Of a stretch of 60,797 nt of DNA, positions 15,575 through 21,192 are shown one piece after another; positions within the stretch are counted from its first letter, which is position 1; each line of letters begins with the position of its first letter. Location of the stretch: assembly GCA_020200135.1 (NCBI GenBank), contig JAIVJI010000095.1, positions 1,212 to 62,008 on the forward strand, in the 5' to 3' direction. A program made the position numbers and the translations under genes. This stretch comes from Acidobacteriota bacterium. GTDB taxonomy: Bacteria; Acidobacteriota; Blastocatellia; Pyrinomonadales; Pyrinomonadaceae. A model generated the notes under the pieces. The model had not been told where the DNA came from. It worked only from the letters and a program-made list of their open reading frames with translations, and ran no database searches.

Positions 15575-15653
15575 GGGGCGTTAGCCAAGCCCGGTCAAAG
15601 GCACGCGACTCTCTATCGCGCACACGCGGGTTCGAATCCCGCACGCCCTGCCA
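15575..15653 (+). tRNA. tRNA-Arg(TCT), copy 1
   Basis: Acceptor GGGGCGT/ACGCCCT, anticodon stem CGCGA/TCGCG with loop CTCTCTA, T loop TTCGAAT, CCA encoded. Confidence 0.92.
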
Positions 15654-15659
15654 AACTCC

Positions 15660-15731
15660 GGAACTGTGGCCGAGAGGTGAGGCACACGCTTGTCGAGCGT
15701 GAGGATGACGGTTCGAGTCCGTCCAGTTCCG
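15660..15731 (+). tRNA. tRNA-Asp(GTC)
   Basis: Acceptor GGAACTG/CAGTTCC, anticodon stem CACGC/GCGTG with loop TTGTCGA, T arm GACGG/CCGTC, discriminator G. Confidence 0.92.
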
Positions 15732-15740
15732 CCTTTTTCT

Positions 15741-15813
15741 GCGTCGCAAGCTCAACCGGCTGAGCGCCTGTCTCTTAAACAGGAAGGTGCGGGTTCGAGT
15801 CCCGCGCGGCGCA
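15741..15813 (+). tRNA. tRNA-Lys(CTT)
   Basis: Acceptor GCGTCGC/GCGGCGC, anticodon stem CCTGT/ACAGG with loop CTCTTAA, T arm GCGGG/CCCGC, discriminator A. Confidence 0.92.
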
Positions 15814-15821
15814 TCCGTCTT

Positions 15822-15897
15822 CGGAGTGTAGCCTAGGGGAAACAAAGGCACTCGGCTTGGGACCGAGACGACGTGAGTTCGATTCTCACCACTCCGA
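15822..15897 (+). tRNA. tRNA-Pro(TGG)
   Basis: Acceptor CGGAGTG/CACTCCG beginning with the C typical of proline tRNAs, anticodon stem CTCGG/CCGAG with loop CTTGGGA, T loop TTCGATT. Confidence 0.93.
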
Positions 15898-15908
15898 CTT
15901 CAGCACAC

Positions 15909-15985
15909 GTGGACGTAGCTTAGCCCGGCTAAAGCACCGGCCCGCCACGCCGGGGACGTGGGTTCAAATCCCGCCGTTCACTCCA
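15909..15985 (+). tRNA. tRNA-Gly(GCC)
   Basis: Acceptor GTGGACG/CGTTCAC, anticodon stem CCGGC/GCCGG with loop CCGCCAC (C at position 33), T loop TTCAAAT, CCA encoded. Confidence 0.88.
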
Positions 15986-15996
15986 ACTCTCCGCAC

Positions 15997-16072
15997 GGGC
16001 GGTTAGCTTAACGGAACAAAAGCGGGCCGCTTCGAACGGCTCCAGATGCGGGTTCGATTCCTGCACCGCCCT
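15997..16072 (+). tRNA. tRNA-Arg(TCG), array copy
   Basis: Acceptor GGGCGGT/ACCGCCC, anticodon loop CTTCGAA, T arm GCGGG/CCTGC. It duplicates the specificity of the tRNA-Arg at 12872 with a different body. Confidence 0.88.
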
Positions 16073-16087
16073 TCCACTGCCCCTTCA

Positions 16088-16160
16088 GCGGGAGTGATGT
16101 CAACGGCTAACATTCGAGTCTTCCAAACTCGCTTTGAGGGTTCGAGTCCCTCCTCCCGCA
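16088..16160 (+). tRNA. tRNA-Gly(TCC)
   Basis: Acceptor GCGGGAG/CTCCCGC, anticodon stem CGAGT/ACTCG with loop CTTCCAA, T arm GAGGG/CCCTC, discriminator A. Confidence 0.92.
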
Positions 16161-16178
16161 TCGCATTCAAACACAGAC

Positions 16179-16252
16179 GCGTGCGTAGCCAAGAGGTTTA
16201 AGGCGACGGTCTGCAAAACCGTTAACCGTCGGTTCGAGTCCGACCGCGCGCT
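16179..16252 (+). tRNA. tRNA-Cys(GCA)
   Basis: Acceptor GCGTGCG/CGCGCGC, anticodon stem ACGGT/ACCGT with loop CTGCAAA, discriminator T as expected for cysteine. Confidence 0.94.
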
Positions 16253-16322
16253 CTTCAGGCGGCGCCCCCTTCGCGCGGGCGTCAAACATCAACCCACAGG
16301 CAAAGAGAAAGGAGTCCGCGCC

Positions 16323-16439
16323 ATGTCCCGGCTCAGGTTGTTCTACGTCGCGAGAGTCTTCCTGCGCGCCTTCGGGCGCCGTGGGGGCGGCGCGGCCGTC
16401 ACGCTCTACCGCAAGGGCCGGACCCGCGCGGGAGGCTAA
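16323..16439 (+). CDS. 38-residue basic peptide encoded inside the tRNA array
   Basis: The ATG is preceded by AAAGGAG with 8-base spacing, one of the better ribosome sites in the region. The product begins MSRLRLFYVARVFLRAFGRR and continues with Gly, Arg and Lys. It is strongly basic with an amphipathic first half. It fills part of the 408-base space between tRNA-Cys and the HNH gene and has no recognised relatives. A second, weaker frame of 17 codons starts at 16507. A role with nucleic acid is suggested only by charge. Confidence 0.45.
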   Translation: MSRLRLFYVARVFLRAFGRRGGGAAVTLYRKGRTRAGG

Positions 16440-16660
16440 CGTCCGCGACCGCCTGCTCGGGTGAGCCCCGCGAGGGGCACAGCTAGAAGGATGGCACCGC
16501 GTGGCGATGAACACGGAGGGTAAAGCCTGGTTCGCGCCGCGCGTCGTCTTCCTCGACTGACGGGCTTTCCGAGACTGCGGGCGGGTCGCGCGCCACGCGC
16601 GGCACCTCACGCCGCCCGCACTTCCCATTTTGACGAACAACTTTTGAAAGGAGGTGTGCC

Positions 16661-17230
16661 GTGACGGCAAGCCTGAACGGCCGTGTGCTGCTTTTGAACT
16701 TCTCGTACGAGCCGCTCGGCACGGTCGGGGTGGCGCGCGCGATGTGCCTGGTCATCCGGGGCGTCGTCTTCGTCGAGGAGTTCGACGGCCAGCGCGTGCT
16801 CCGCTCGCCGCGCGAGGTCTTCCGCGTGCCGAGCGTCGTGCGCCTGCGCCGCTACGTCAACGTGCGCCGGCGCCGCCAGACGGCGAGCATGAAGCGCCTG
16901 CGCATCTTCGTCCGCGACCACTTCCGCTGCCAGTACTGCGGCCGGAAGAGCGCCGCGCCGGAGCTGACGCTCGACCACATCACGCCCCGCTCGCGCGGCG
17001 GGCGCAACGCGCCCGACAACCTCGCGACGGCCTGCGTCGCGTGCAACACCCGCAAGGGCAGCCGCACGCCCGAGGAGGCGCGCATGCCCCTGCTCACGCC
17101 GCAGAAGCCGCTCGGCATCGGCCTCGAACACCTGCTGCTCTGCCACTACGCGGAGTCGCGCCCGCAGTGGCGCAAGTACCTGTACGTCGAGGGCGTGCCG
17201 CTCAAGGAAGGGCGGCGCGAGTCGGCTTGA
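16661..17230 (+). CDS. HNH endonuclease domain protein in the tRNA array
   Basis: The GTG start follows AAAGGAGGTG, a near-perfect ribosome site. The 189-residue protein has an N-terminal region VLLLNFSYEPLGTVGVARA (typical of a widespread stand-alone HNH family), a basic linker, and the nuclease core CQYCGRKSAAPELTLDHITP followed by SRGGRNAPDNLATACVACN. The CxxC pairs bind structural zinc and the DH and N residues form the catalytic site. Its GC content matches the host, unlike the HNH gene at 18150, so it is an older or native resident. The role may be nicking of DNA or structured RNA; the tRNA context suggests a homing-type or maintenance function, by inference. Confidence 0.85.
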   Translation: MTASLNGRVLLLNFSYEPLGTVGVARAMCLVIRGVVFVEEFDGQRVLRSPREVFRVPSVVRLRRYVNVRRRRQTASMKRLRIFVRDHFRCQYCGRKSAAPELTLDHITPRSRGGRNAPDNLATACVACNTRKGSRTPEEARMPLLTPQKPLGIGLEHLLLCHYAESRPQWRKYLYVEGVPLKEGRRESA

Positions 17231-17300
17231 ACGTTGAGGCAGGGCGGACGGCCGCCCTGCCTCGAAATCACAACGTCCGGGAGGTGGGAAAGCACAACCC

Positions 17301-17372
17301 GGAGGCGTAGCTGTCGGGGGATAGCGTCGGTCTGAAGAGCCGAAGAGGCTGGTTCGACTCCAGTCGCCTCCA
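17301..17372 (+). tRNA. tRNA-Phe(GAA)
   Basis: Acceptor GGAGGCG/CGCCTCC, anticodon stem TCGGT/GCCGA with loop CTGAAGA, T loop TTCGACT. Confidence 0.9.
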
Positions 17373-17386
17373 TCGAATGTTTTCGC

Positions 17387-17460
17387 GGCCGGTTAGCTCA
17401 GCTCGGAAGAGCGCCAGTCTTACAAACTGGATGTCGAAAGTTCGAATCTTTCACCGGCCA
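17387..17460 (+). tRNA. tRNA-Val(TAC)
   Basis: Acceptor GGCCGGT/ACCGGCC, anticodon stem CCAGT/ACTGG with loop CTTACAA, T arm GAAAG/CTTTC. Confidence 0.94.
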
Positions 17461-17465
17461 TTTTT

Positions 17466-17552
17466 CGGGGCGTGGCTCATCCCGCGCGCGTGCGTGGACG
17501 CGCGGGACCGTGGAGCGCCTGGCCGACTACCGGCGGCCCGCCCCGACCAACT
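17466..17552 (+). ncRNA. Possible degenerate tRNA-like RNA between tRNA-Val and tRNA-Thr
   Basis: GGGGCG near 17466 pairs with CGCCCC near 17541 and the latter is followed by GACCA, which looks like a discriminator and CCA end. Inside lies an eight-pair hairpin CCCGCGCG/CGCGCGGG. There is no TTCRANY T loop and no clear anticodon arm. It may be a decayed tRNA or an unrelated structured spacer. Confidence 0.3.
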
Positions 17553-17555
17553 CAC

Positions 17556-17629
17556 GGCGATGTAGCTCAACCGGGAAGAGCGTCCGTCTCGTAAGCGGAA
17601 GCGTGCGGGTTCGACTCCCGCCGTCGCCT
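17556..17629 (+). tRNA. tRNA-Thr(CGT)
   Basis: Acceptor GGCGATG/CGTCGCC, anticodon stem TCCGT/GCGGA with loop CTCGTAA, T arm GCGGG/CCCGC. Confidence 0.91.
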
Positions 17630-17645
17630 TCAAACCCGAACGTGT

Positions 17646-17720
17646 GGGCCCGTAGCTCAGTCGGACGAGAGCGTTCGTCTTCTAAACGAAACGTCGCAGG
17701 TTCGAGTCCTGCCGGGCCCG
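17646..17720 (+). tRNA. tRNA-Arg(TCT), copy 2
   Basis: Acceptor GGGCCCG/CGGGCCC, anticodon stem TTCGT/ACGAA with loop CTTCTAA, T arm GCAGG/CCTGC. It repeats the anticodon of the gene at 15575 with a different body. Confidence 0.93.
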
Positions 17721-17735
17721 TCCTCAGACACGCGA

Positions 17736-17808
17736 TGCGGAGTAGCTCAGGTGGCAGAGCAGCGCTCTCATAAAGCGCCGGCCGCGGGTTCGAGCCCCGC
17801 CTCCGCGA
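17736..17808 (+). tRNA. tRNA-Met(CAT), copy 1
   Basis: Acceptor TGCGGAG/CTCCGCG with a terminal T-G pair, anticodon stem GCGCT/AGCGC with loop CTCATAA. The stem lacks the three G-C pairs of initiators, so it is an elongator or a lysidine-modified tRNA-Ile. Confidence 0.88.
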
Positions 17809-17814
17809 TTTTTT

Positions 17815-17885
17815 GGGCTGGTGATGTAATGGCTGCATAGAAGTCTTGCAAACTTCTTGTGAGGGTTCGAGTCCCTCCCGGTCCA
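17815..17885 (+). tRNA. tRNA-Ala(TGC)
   Basis: Acceptor GGGCTGG/CCGGTCC with two wobble pairs, anticodon stem GAAGT/ACTTC with loop CTTGCAA, T arm GAGGG/CCCTC. The usual alanine G3-U70 wobble pair is present. Confidence 0.9.
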
Positions 17886-17890
17886 TCCTC

Positions 17891-17970
17891 TGCGGGGAGG
17901 TGCCCTGGCGGGCACGGCGGTCTCATAAGCCGCGTCTAACCGAAGGCGGGTTCGATTCCCGCCCCCGCGA
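17891..17970 (+). tRNA. tRNA-Met(CAT), copy 2
   Basis: Acceptor TGCGGGG/CCCCGCG, strong D stem GTGCCC/GGGCAC, anticodon stem GCGGT/GCCGC with loop CTCATAA, and an enlarged variable region (about 12 bases). Methionine versus lysidine-type isoleucine cannot be separated by eye. Confidence 0.83.
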
Positions 17971-17980
17971 CCTTTCCCGA

Positions 17981-18053
17981 TGTGGTGTAGCCAAGCTGGT
18001 AAGGCACCGCTCTGTTAAAGCGGCCATCGTGGGTTCGAATCCCACCGCCACAG
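17981..18053 (+). tRNA. tRNA-Asn(GTT)
   Basis: Acceptor TGTGGTG/CGCCACA, anticodon stem CCGCT/AGCGG with loop CTGTTAA, T arm GTGGG/CCCAC. Confidence 0.93.
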
Positions 18054-18068
18054 TTTTGTCCGTCGGGC

Positions 18069-18107
18069 AGGCCGGTAGCCAAGCGGCTCAAGGCATCTGC
18101 CTTTTAA
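18069..18107 (+). pseudogene. 5' half of a tRNA-Lys(TTT) gene cut in the anticodon loop
   Basis: AGGCCGG, TA, a D arm GCCAAGCGGCTCAAGGC and the first anticodon strand TCTGC lead into the loop CTTTTAA, after which tRNA pairing stops. No matching 3' half (GCAGA, T arm, CCGGCCT) is found downstream. The HNH gene begins 42 bases later. Confidence 0.82.
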
Positions 18108-18149
18108 TTTCATACGGGAGATTAAGAGGCAAGGTGCTATTTTATTTCC

Positions 18150-18608
18150 ATGGTCTTCACAAAGAAATGCACACTATGTCACCGGCGACTTAGTGGAAAG
18201 TCATTTAATAAAAACGCCACACGGGCAGATGGATTGCAATCAGCCTGTAGAGACTGTAACAAGGAGAAATCACGGGCTTACTACCGTGACAATGGGGACA
18301 AACATAAGGCTGCGGTTCTAGCCAATAAGCAACGTCGAATCAAGGAGAACCAAGTCAGACTTGGTGAATATCTGCGTTTCCATCCGTGTGTGGATTGTGG
18401 TGAAGATGACTTGGTTGTTTTGGAATTTGATCATGTCAGAGGGCAAAAGATGGGCGATGTATGCTCAATGATGCAAGCAGGCTGTTGCTGGACAACTATT
18501 ACTTCAGAAATCAATAAGTGTGAAGTGCGATGTGCGAACTGTCACCGTCGAAAGACAGCCCGTGCTAAAGGATATTATTCGTGGCGAACTTCAGTTAATA
18601 AGCAATAA
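18150..18608 (+). CDS. HNH homing-type endonuclease inserted at a tRNA-Lys gene
   Basis: The 152-residue protein has two N-terminal CxxC pairs (CTLC and CRDC), a basic helical linker, CVDCGEDDLVVLEFDHV and the C-terminal CEVRCANCHRRKTARAKGYY. This is the usual layout of small HNH endonucleases found beside tRNA genes. The coding sequence is visibly AT-richer than everything around it and uses A/T-ending codons, which points to recent arrival. It lies between a tRNA-Lys(TTT) 5' half and an intact tRNA-Lys(TTT) whose first base is 2 bases after its stop codon. It probably cleaves tRNA-Lys genes lacking the insertion. A partial relative is at 12752. Confidence 0.88.
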   Translation: MVFTKKCTLCHRRLSGKSFNKNATRADGLQSACRDCNKEKSRAYYRDNGDKHKAAVLANKQRRIKENQVRLGEYLRFHPCVDCGEDDLVVLEFDHVRGQKMGDVCSMMQAGCCWTTITSEINKCEVRCANCHRRKTARAKGYYSWRTSVNKQ

Positions 18609-18609
18609 G

Positions 18610-18682
18610 GGGGTCGAAGCTCTAGCGGCAGAGCGTTGGACTTTTAATCCAGAAGGTGAGAGTTCAAGTCTCTCCGACCCCA
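18610..18682 (+). tRNA. tRNA-Lys(TTT), intact copy
   Basis: Acceptor GGGGTCG/CGACCCC, D arm GCTCTAGCGGCAGAGC, anticodon loop CTTTTAA, T loop TTCAAGT. It starts 2 bases after the HNH stop codon and shares the anticodon loop with the broken half upstream but not its acceptor. Confidence 0.94.
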
Positions 18683-18730
18683 TTGACTCATTCTCATTAG
18701 CAAAATCCGACCCGGCCTACCGACTCTTCC

Positions 18731-18803
18731 CGGCGCGAAGCTCAGATGGCCGAGCACTCGGCTGATAACCGAGAGGCCGGAGGTTCGAGTCCTCCCGCGC
18801 CGA
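18731..18803 (+). tRNA. tRNA-Ile(GAT)
   Basis: Acceptor CGGCGCG/CGCGCCG, anticodon stem CTCGG/CCGAG with loop CTGATAA, T arm GGAGG/CCTCC. Confidence 0.93.
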
Positions 18804-18810
18804 TCTTCTA

Positions 18811-18881
18811 TGCGGAGTCAGCCAGCGGCAGGCTGCCTGTCTCTGAAACAGGTCACGGAGGTTCGAATCCTCCCTCCGCAG
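18811..18881 (+). tRNA. tRNA-Gln(CTG)
   Basis: Acceptor TGCGGAG/CTCCGCA, anticodon stem CCTGT/ACAGG with loop CTCTGAA, T arm GGAGG/CCTCC. Last tRNA of the array, 139 bases before the Ro60 start codon. Confidence 0.93.
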
Positions 18882-19019
18882 TTCGCGCGCGAAAGACCTA
18901 ACGCGCGCCTTCCAACTCTCAAGGTGCTCCGGTTGACGACATCGAGGCTTTCAAGCTCCCGCGCCCGACGCGCGTGGGCGCTTCACCCTGTCACACCTGT
19001 CGCAAGGGGGTTTCCTGAG

Positions 19020-20576
19020 ATGGCGAACAAGACGCTCTTCAAGTCGCTCGTGGGCAAGCTCATCCCGGCGGCGGACGCGCGCAACGAGCACGGCGCGCCC
19101 GCGTACGCGCTGACGCCGAAGCAGGCGCTGGCGCAGTACGCGGCGACGGGCTGCCTCGGCGCGACGTTCTACGCGCACGCGGAGGAGCAGCTCGCCAAGA
19201 TTCTTGAGCTGTGCGAGCGCGTCGAGCCCGAGTTCGTCGCGAAGACGGCGGTCTACGCGCGCGAGCGCGGACTGATGAAGGACACGCCCGCGCTCCTGCT
19301 GGCGTTCCTGGCGGCGAAGGACGTGCGCCTGCTCGCGGCCGTCTTCCCGCGCGTCGTGGACAACGGCAAGATGCTCCGCAACTTCGTGCAGATTCTTCGC
19401 TCGGGCGTCGCGGGGCGCAAGTCGCTCGGCACGGCGCCGAAGCGGCTCGTGCGCGAGTGGCTTGAGGCGCGCTCGCCCGAGGCGGTCTTCCGCGCGAGCG
19501 TCGGGCAGTCGCCCTCGTTCGCCGACCTCGTCAGGATGGTTCACCCGAAGCCGCGCGACCCGGAGCGCGAGGCGCTCTACGGCTACCTCGTCGGCCGTAA
19601 GTTCGACGAGGCACAGCTTCCCGAGCTGGTGCGCGAGTTCGAGGCGTTCAAGGCGGGCGACCGCGCGACGCTGCCGGACGTGCCGTTCCAGATGCTAACG
19701 GCGCTCGACCTCGGCACGGCTGAGTGGACGGCCATCGCGCGCCGCGCGCCCTGGCAGATGACGCGCATGAACCTCAACACGTTCGTCCGCCACGGCGTCT
19801 TCGCACAGCCCGGCATGACCGAGCTGGTCGCGCGGCGCCTCGCGGACCCCGAGCAGGTCAGGAAGGCGCGCGTCTTCCCGTACCAGCTCATGGTCGCCTA
19901 CGCGTCGGCGGGCTCGGGTGTGCCGGCGGCGGTGCGCGAGGCGCTTCAGGACGCGATGGAGGTCGCCATCTCGAACGTGCCGCGCGTCGAGGGTAAGGTC
20001 TACGTCTTCCCGGACGTGTCGGGCTCGATGCAGTCGCCCGTGACGGGCTACCGCAAGGGCTCGACGACGGCCGTGCGCTGCGTCGACGTGGCGGCGCTGG
20101 TGTCGGCGGCGGTGCTGCGCCGCAACCCGCGCGCCGAGGTGCTGCCGTTCGAGCACGACGTGGTCGAGGGCCTGGAGCTGAACCCGCGCGACAGCGTGAT
20201 GACGAACGCGCGGAGGCTGGCCGGTGTCGGCGGCGGCGGCACGAACTGCTCGGCGCCGCTCCGCGTGCTCAACGAGCGCAAGGCCGCGGGCGACCTCGTC
20301 GTCTACGTCTCGGACAACGAGTCGTGGGTGGACGCCGGCGGCGGGCGCGGGACGCAGACGATGCGCGAGTGGGGCGCGTTCAAGCGGCGCAACCCGCGCG
20401 CGCGGATGGTCTGCATCGACATGCAGCCGTACCAGACGGTGCAGGCGGCCGGGTCGGCGGACGTGCTCAACGTCGGCGGCTTCTCGGACCACGTGTTCGA
20501 GTTGCTCGCGGACTTCGCCGCCGGCCGGACGGCTCCCGACCACTGGGTCGGCGTGATTGAGCAGGTCGCTCTTTAA
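19020..20576 (+). CDS. rsr: Ro60 / TROVE-domain RNA-binding protein (Rsr)
   Basis: The 518-residue protein has a helical-repeat TROVE module (about 1-310: ALTPKQALAQYAATGCLGAT, AKTAVYARERGLMKDTPALL) and a C-terminal von Willebrand A domain. The metal site DVSGSMQ begins at Asp332, followed by GGGGTNCSAPL and YVSDNESW. Ro60 is a ring that binds Y RNAs on its outer face and misfolded RNA ends in its central hole. In Deinococcus it works with PNPase on rRNA turnover. The ATG follows AAGGGGG with about 10-base spacing. It lies directly after the tRNA array and before four candidate Y RNAs, the strongest contextual support for this role. Confidence 0.96.
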   Translation: MANKTLFKSLVGKLIPAADARNEHGAPAYALTPKQALAQYAATGCLGATFYAHAEEQLAKILELCERVEPEFVAKTAVYARERGLMKDTPALLLAFLAAKDVRLLAAVFPRVVDNGKMLRNFVQILRSGVAGRKSLGTAPKRLVREWLEARSPEAVFRASVGQSPSFADLVRMVHPKPRDPEREALYGYLVGRKFDEAQLPELVREFEAFKAGDRATLPDVPFQMLTALDLGTAEWTAIARRAPWQMTRMNLNTFVRHGVFAQPGMTELVARRLADPEQVRKARVFPYQLMVAYASAGSGVPAAVREALQDAMEVAISNVPRVEGKVYVFPDVSGSMQSPVTGYRKGSTTAVRCVDVAALVSAAVLRRNPRAEVLPFEHDVVEGLELNPRDSVMTNARRLAGVGGGGTNCSAPLRVLNERKAAGDLVVYVSDNESWVDAGGGRGTQTMREWGAFKRRNPRARMVCIDMQPYQTVQAAGSADVLNVGGFSDHVFELLADFAAGRTAPDHWVGVIEQVAL

Positions 20577-20645
20577 AAGGATGACGGCGGAAGGATGAAG
20601 GATGAGAGGCGCGCCGTGCGGCCTTCACCCTTCCGCCTTCGCCCT
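20577..20645. repeat. Intergenic inverted repeat, GGATGAA family
   Basis: AAGGATGACGGCGGAAGGATG is mirrored by CACCCTTCCGCC and CCTT words to its right, closing a hairpin around GGCGCGCCGTGCGGCC. It has the same plan as the AGTAGTC-type elements but a different word. Confidence 0.6.
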
Positions 20646-20653
20646 TGCTCTTC

Positions 20654-20729
20654 GGGGCCGAATGCGTTCGTGACTACATTCGTTTTGAGAACGGAAAAGT
20701 CGTCACGAGGGAAATCCTTGTCGGCCCTT
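20654..20729 (+). ncRNA. Candidate Y RNA 1 (minimal form)
   Basis: Outer stem GGGCCGA (20655-20661) pairs with TCGGCCC (20721-20727). Inner stem TCGTGAC (20668-20674) pairs with GTCACGA (20702-20708). The shared motif GAATGC-N7-ACTACAT starts at 20660, and CCTTGTC precedes the 3' outer strand. The enclosed module is only about 27 bases with a small hairpin CGTT/AACG and no T arm. Outer and inner stems with a conserved internal loop match the Ro60-binding end of Y RNAs; the shortness suggests a form without a tRNA-like part. Confidence 0.72.
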
Positions 20730-20746
20730 TCCGACATGTTCTTTGA

Positions 20747-20858
20747 GGGTGGCGAATGCGCGCGTGAGTACATGGCAGCCTGTCATCAGGCCGTAGGTTC
20801 GAGCCCTACAAGGCCGCCTGCAAGCGGCCAAACACTCACGCCGGTCTTGTCGCCACTT
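20747..20858 (+). ncRNA. Candidate Y RNA 2 (T-arm form)
   Basis: Outer stem GTGGCGA/TCGCCAC (20749-20755 with 20850-20856) and inner stem GCGTGAGT/ACTCACGC (20762-20769 with 20834-20841) enclose the effector module. The shared motif GAATGC-N7-AGTACAT starts at 20754 and TCTTGTC precedes the 3' strand. Inside are a hairpin GCCTG/CAGGC, a perfect T arm GTAGG-TTCGAGC-CCTAC, and a closed acceptor-like hairpin GGCCGC/GCGGCC. There is no D arm, so it is a reduced tRNA mimic. Confidence 0.8.
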
Positions 20859-20865
20859 CATTTGT

Positions 20866-20992
20866 CAGGGTGAATGCCGGGAGGACTACATCTCACGAAA
20901 CGTCTGAAAAACGTTTCGGGCCTCGCGGTGGGGTGATGCCCCCGGCGGCCTCCGGGCCGCGCCCGACGGTCTTCCTAAAACTTGTCACCCTC
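20866..20992 (+). ncRNA. Candidate Y RNA 3 (no T arm)
   Basis: Outer stem AGGGTGA/TCACCCT (20867-20873 with 20985-20991) and inner stem GGAGGAC/GTCTTCC (20880-20886 with 20969-20975, one G-U) carry the shared motif GAATGC-N7-ACTACAT from 20872 and ACTTGTC before the 3' strand. The module holds hairpins CGAAACGT/ACGTTTCG and GGGG/CCCC but no TTCRANY T loop. It has the Ro60-binding end with a different, non-tRNA-like effector module. Confidence 0.75.
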
Positions 20993-21003
20993 TCGGTTCG
21001 GGC

Positions 21004-21143
21004 GGGCGGCGAATGCTGGCGGAACTACATGCTTATCAAGCCGCGGGTTCCGGGTTCGAGTCCCGGCGGCTGCGACCAACTGGCGCAGCCGTAGCTCAAC
21101 GGTAGAGCAGCGAAAGTCGTTTCGTCGAAACTTTGTCGCCGCG
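21004..21143 (+). ncRNA. Candidate Y RNA 4 with a circularly permuted tRNA domain (YrlA-like)
   Basis: Outer stem GCGGCGA/TCGCCGC (21006-21012 with 21136-21142) and inner stem GGCGGAAC/GTTTCGTC (21018-21025 with 21119-21126) carry the shared motif GAATGC-N7-ACTACAT from 21011. Inside, in order, are a T arm CCGGG-TTCGAGT-CCCGG (21050-21066), a 3' acceptor strand CGGCTGC, a loop containing CCA, a 5' acceptor strand GCAGCCG (21085-21091), then TA and a D arm GCTC-AACGGTA-GAGC (21094-21108). Joining the Y RNA stem in place of the anticodon stem gives a complete tRNA fold with ends permuted, as described for YrlA RNAs. Confidence 0.88.
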
Positions 21144-21192
21144 CGCCCGAACCTTTACCGTGCGACGCCCCTTTCGGGAGGGGGTGATATGC

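Noticed and set aside
18107..18609. Group I or II intron in tRNA-Lys with the HNH gene as its intronic ORF
   Set aside because: Only 42 bases precede the HNH gene and 1 base separates its stop from the next tRNA, too little for a ribozyme core, and no matching 3' exon exists.
20747..20858. An ordinary tRNA-Met because of the CAT between GCCTG and CAGGC
   Set aside because: The loop would be 4 bases and there is no D arm or free acceptor. The Y RNA fold explains all pairings.
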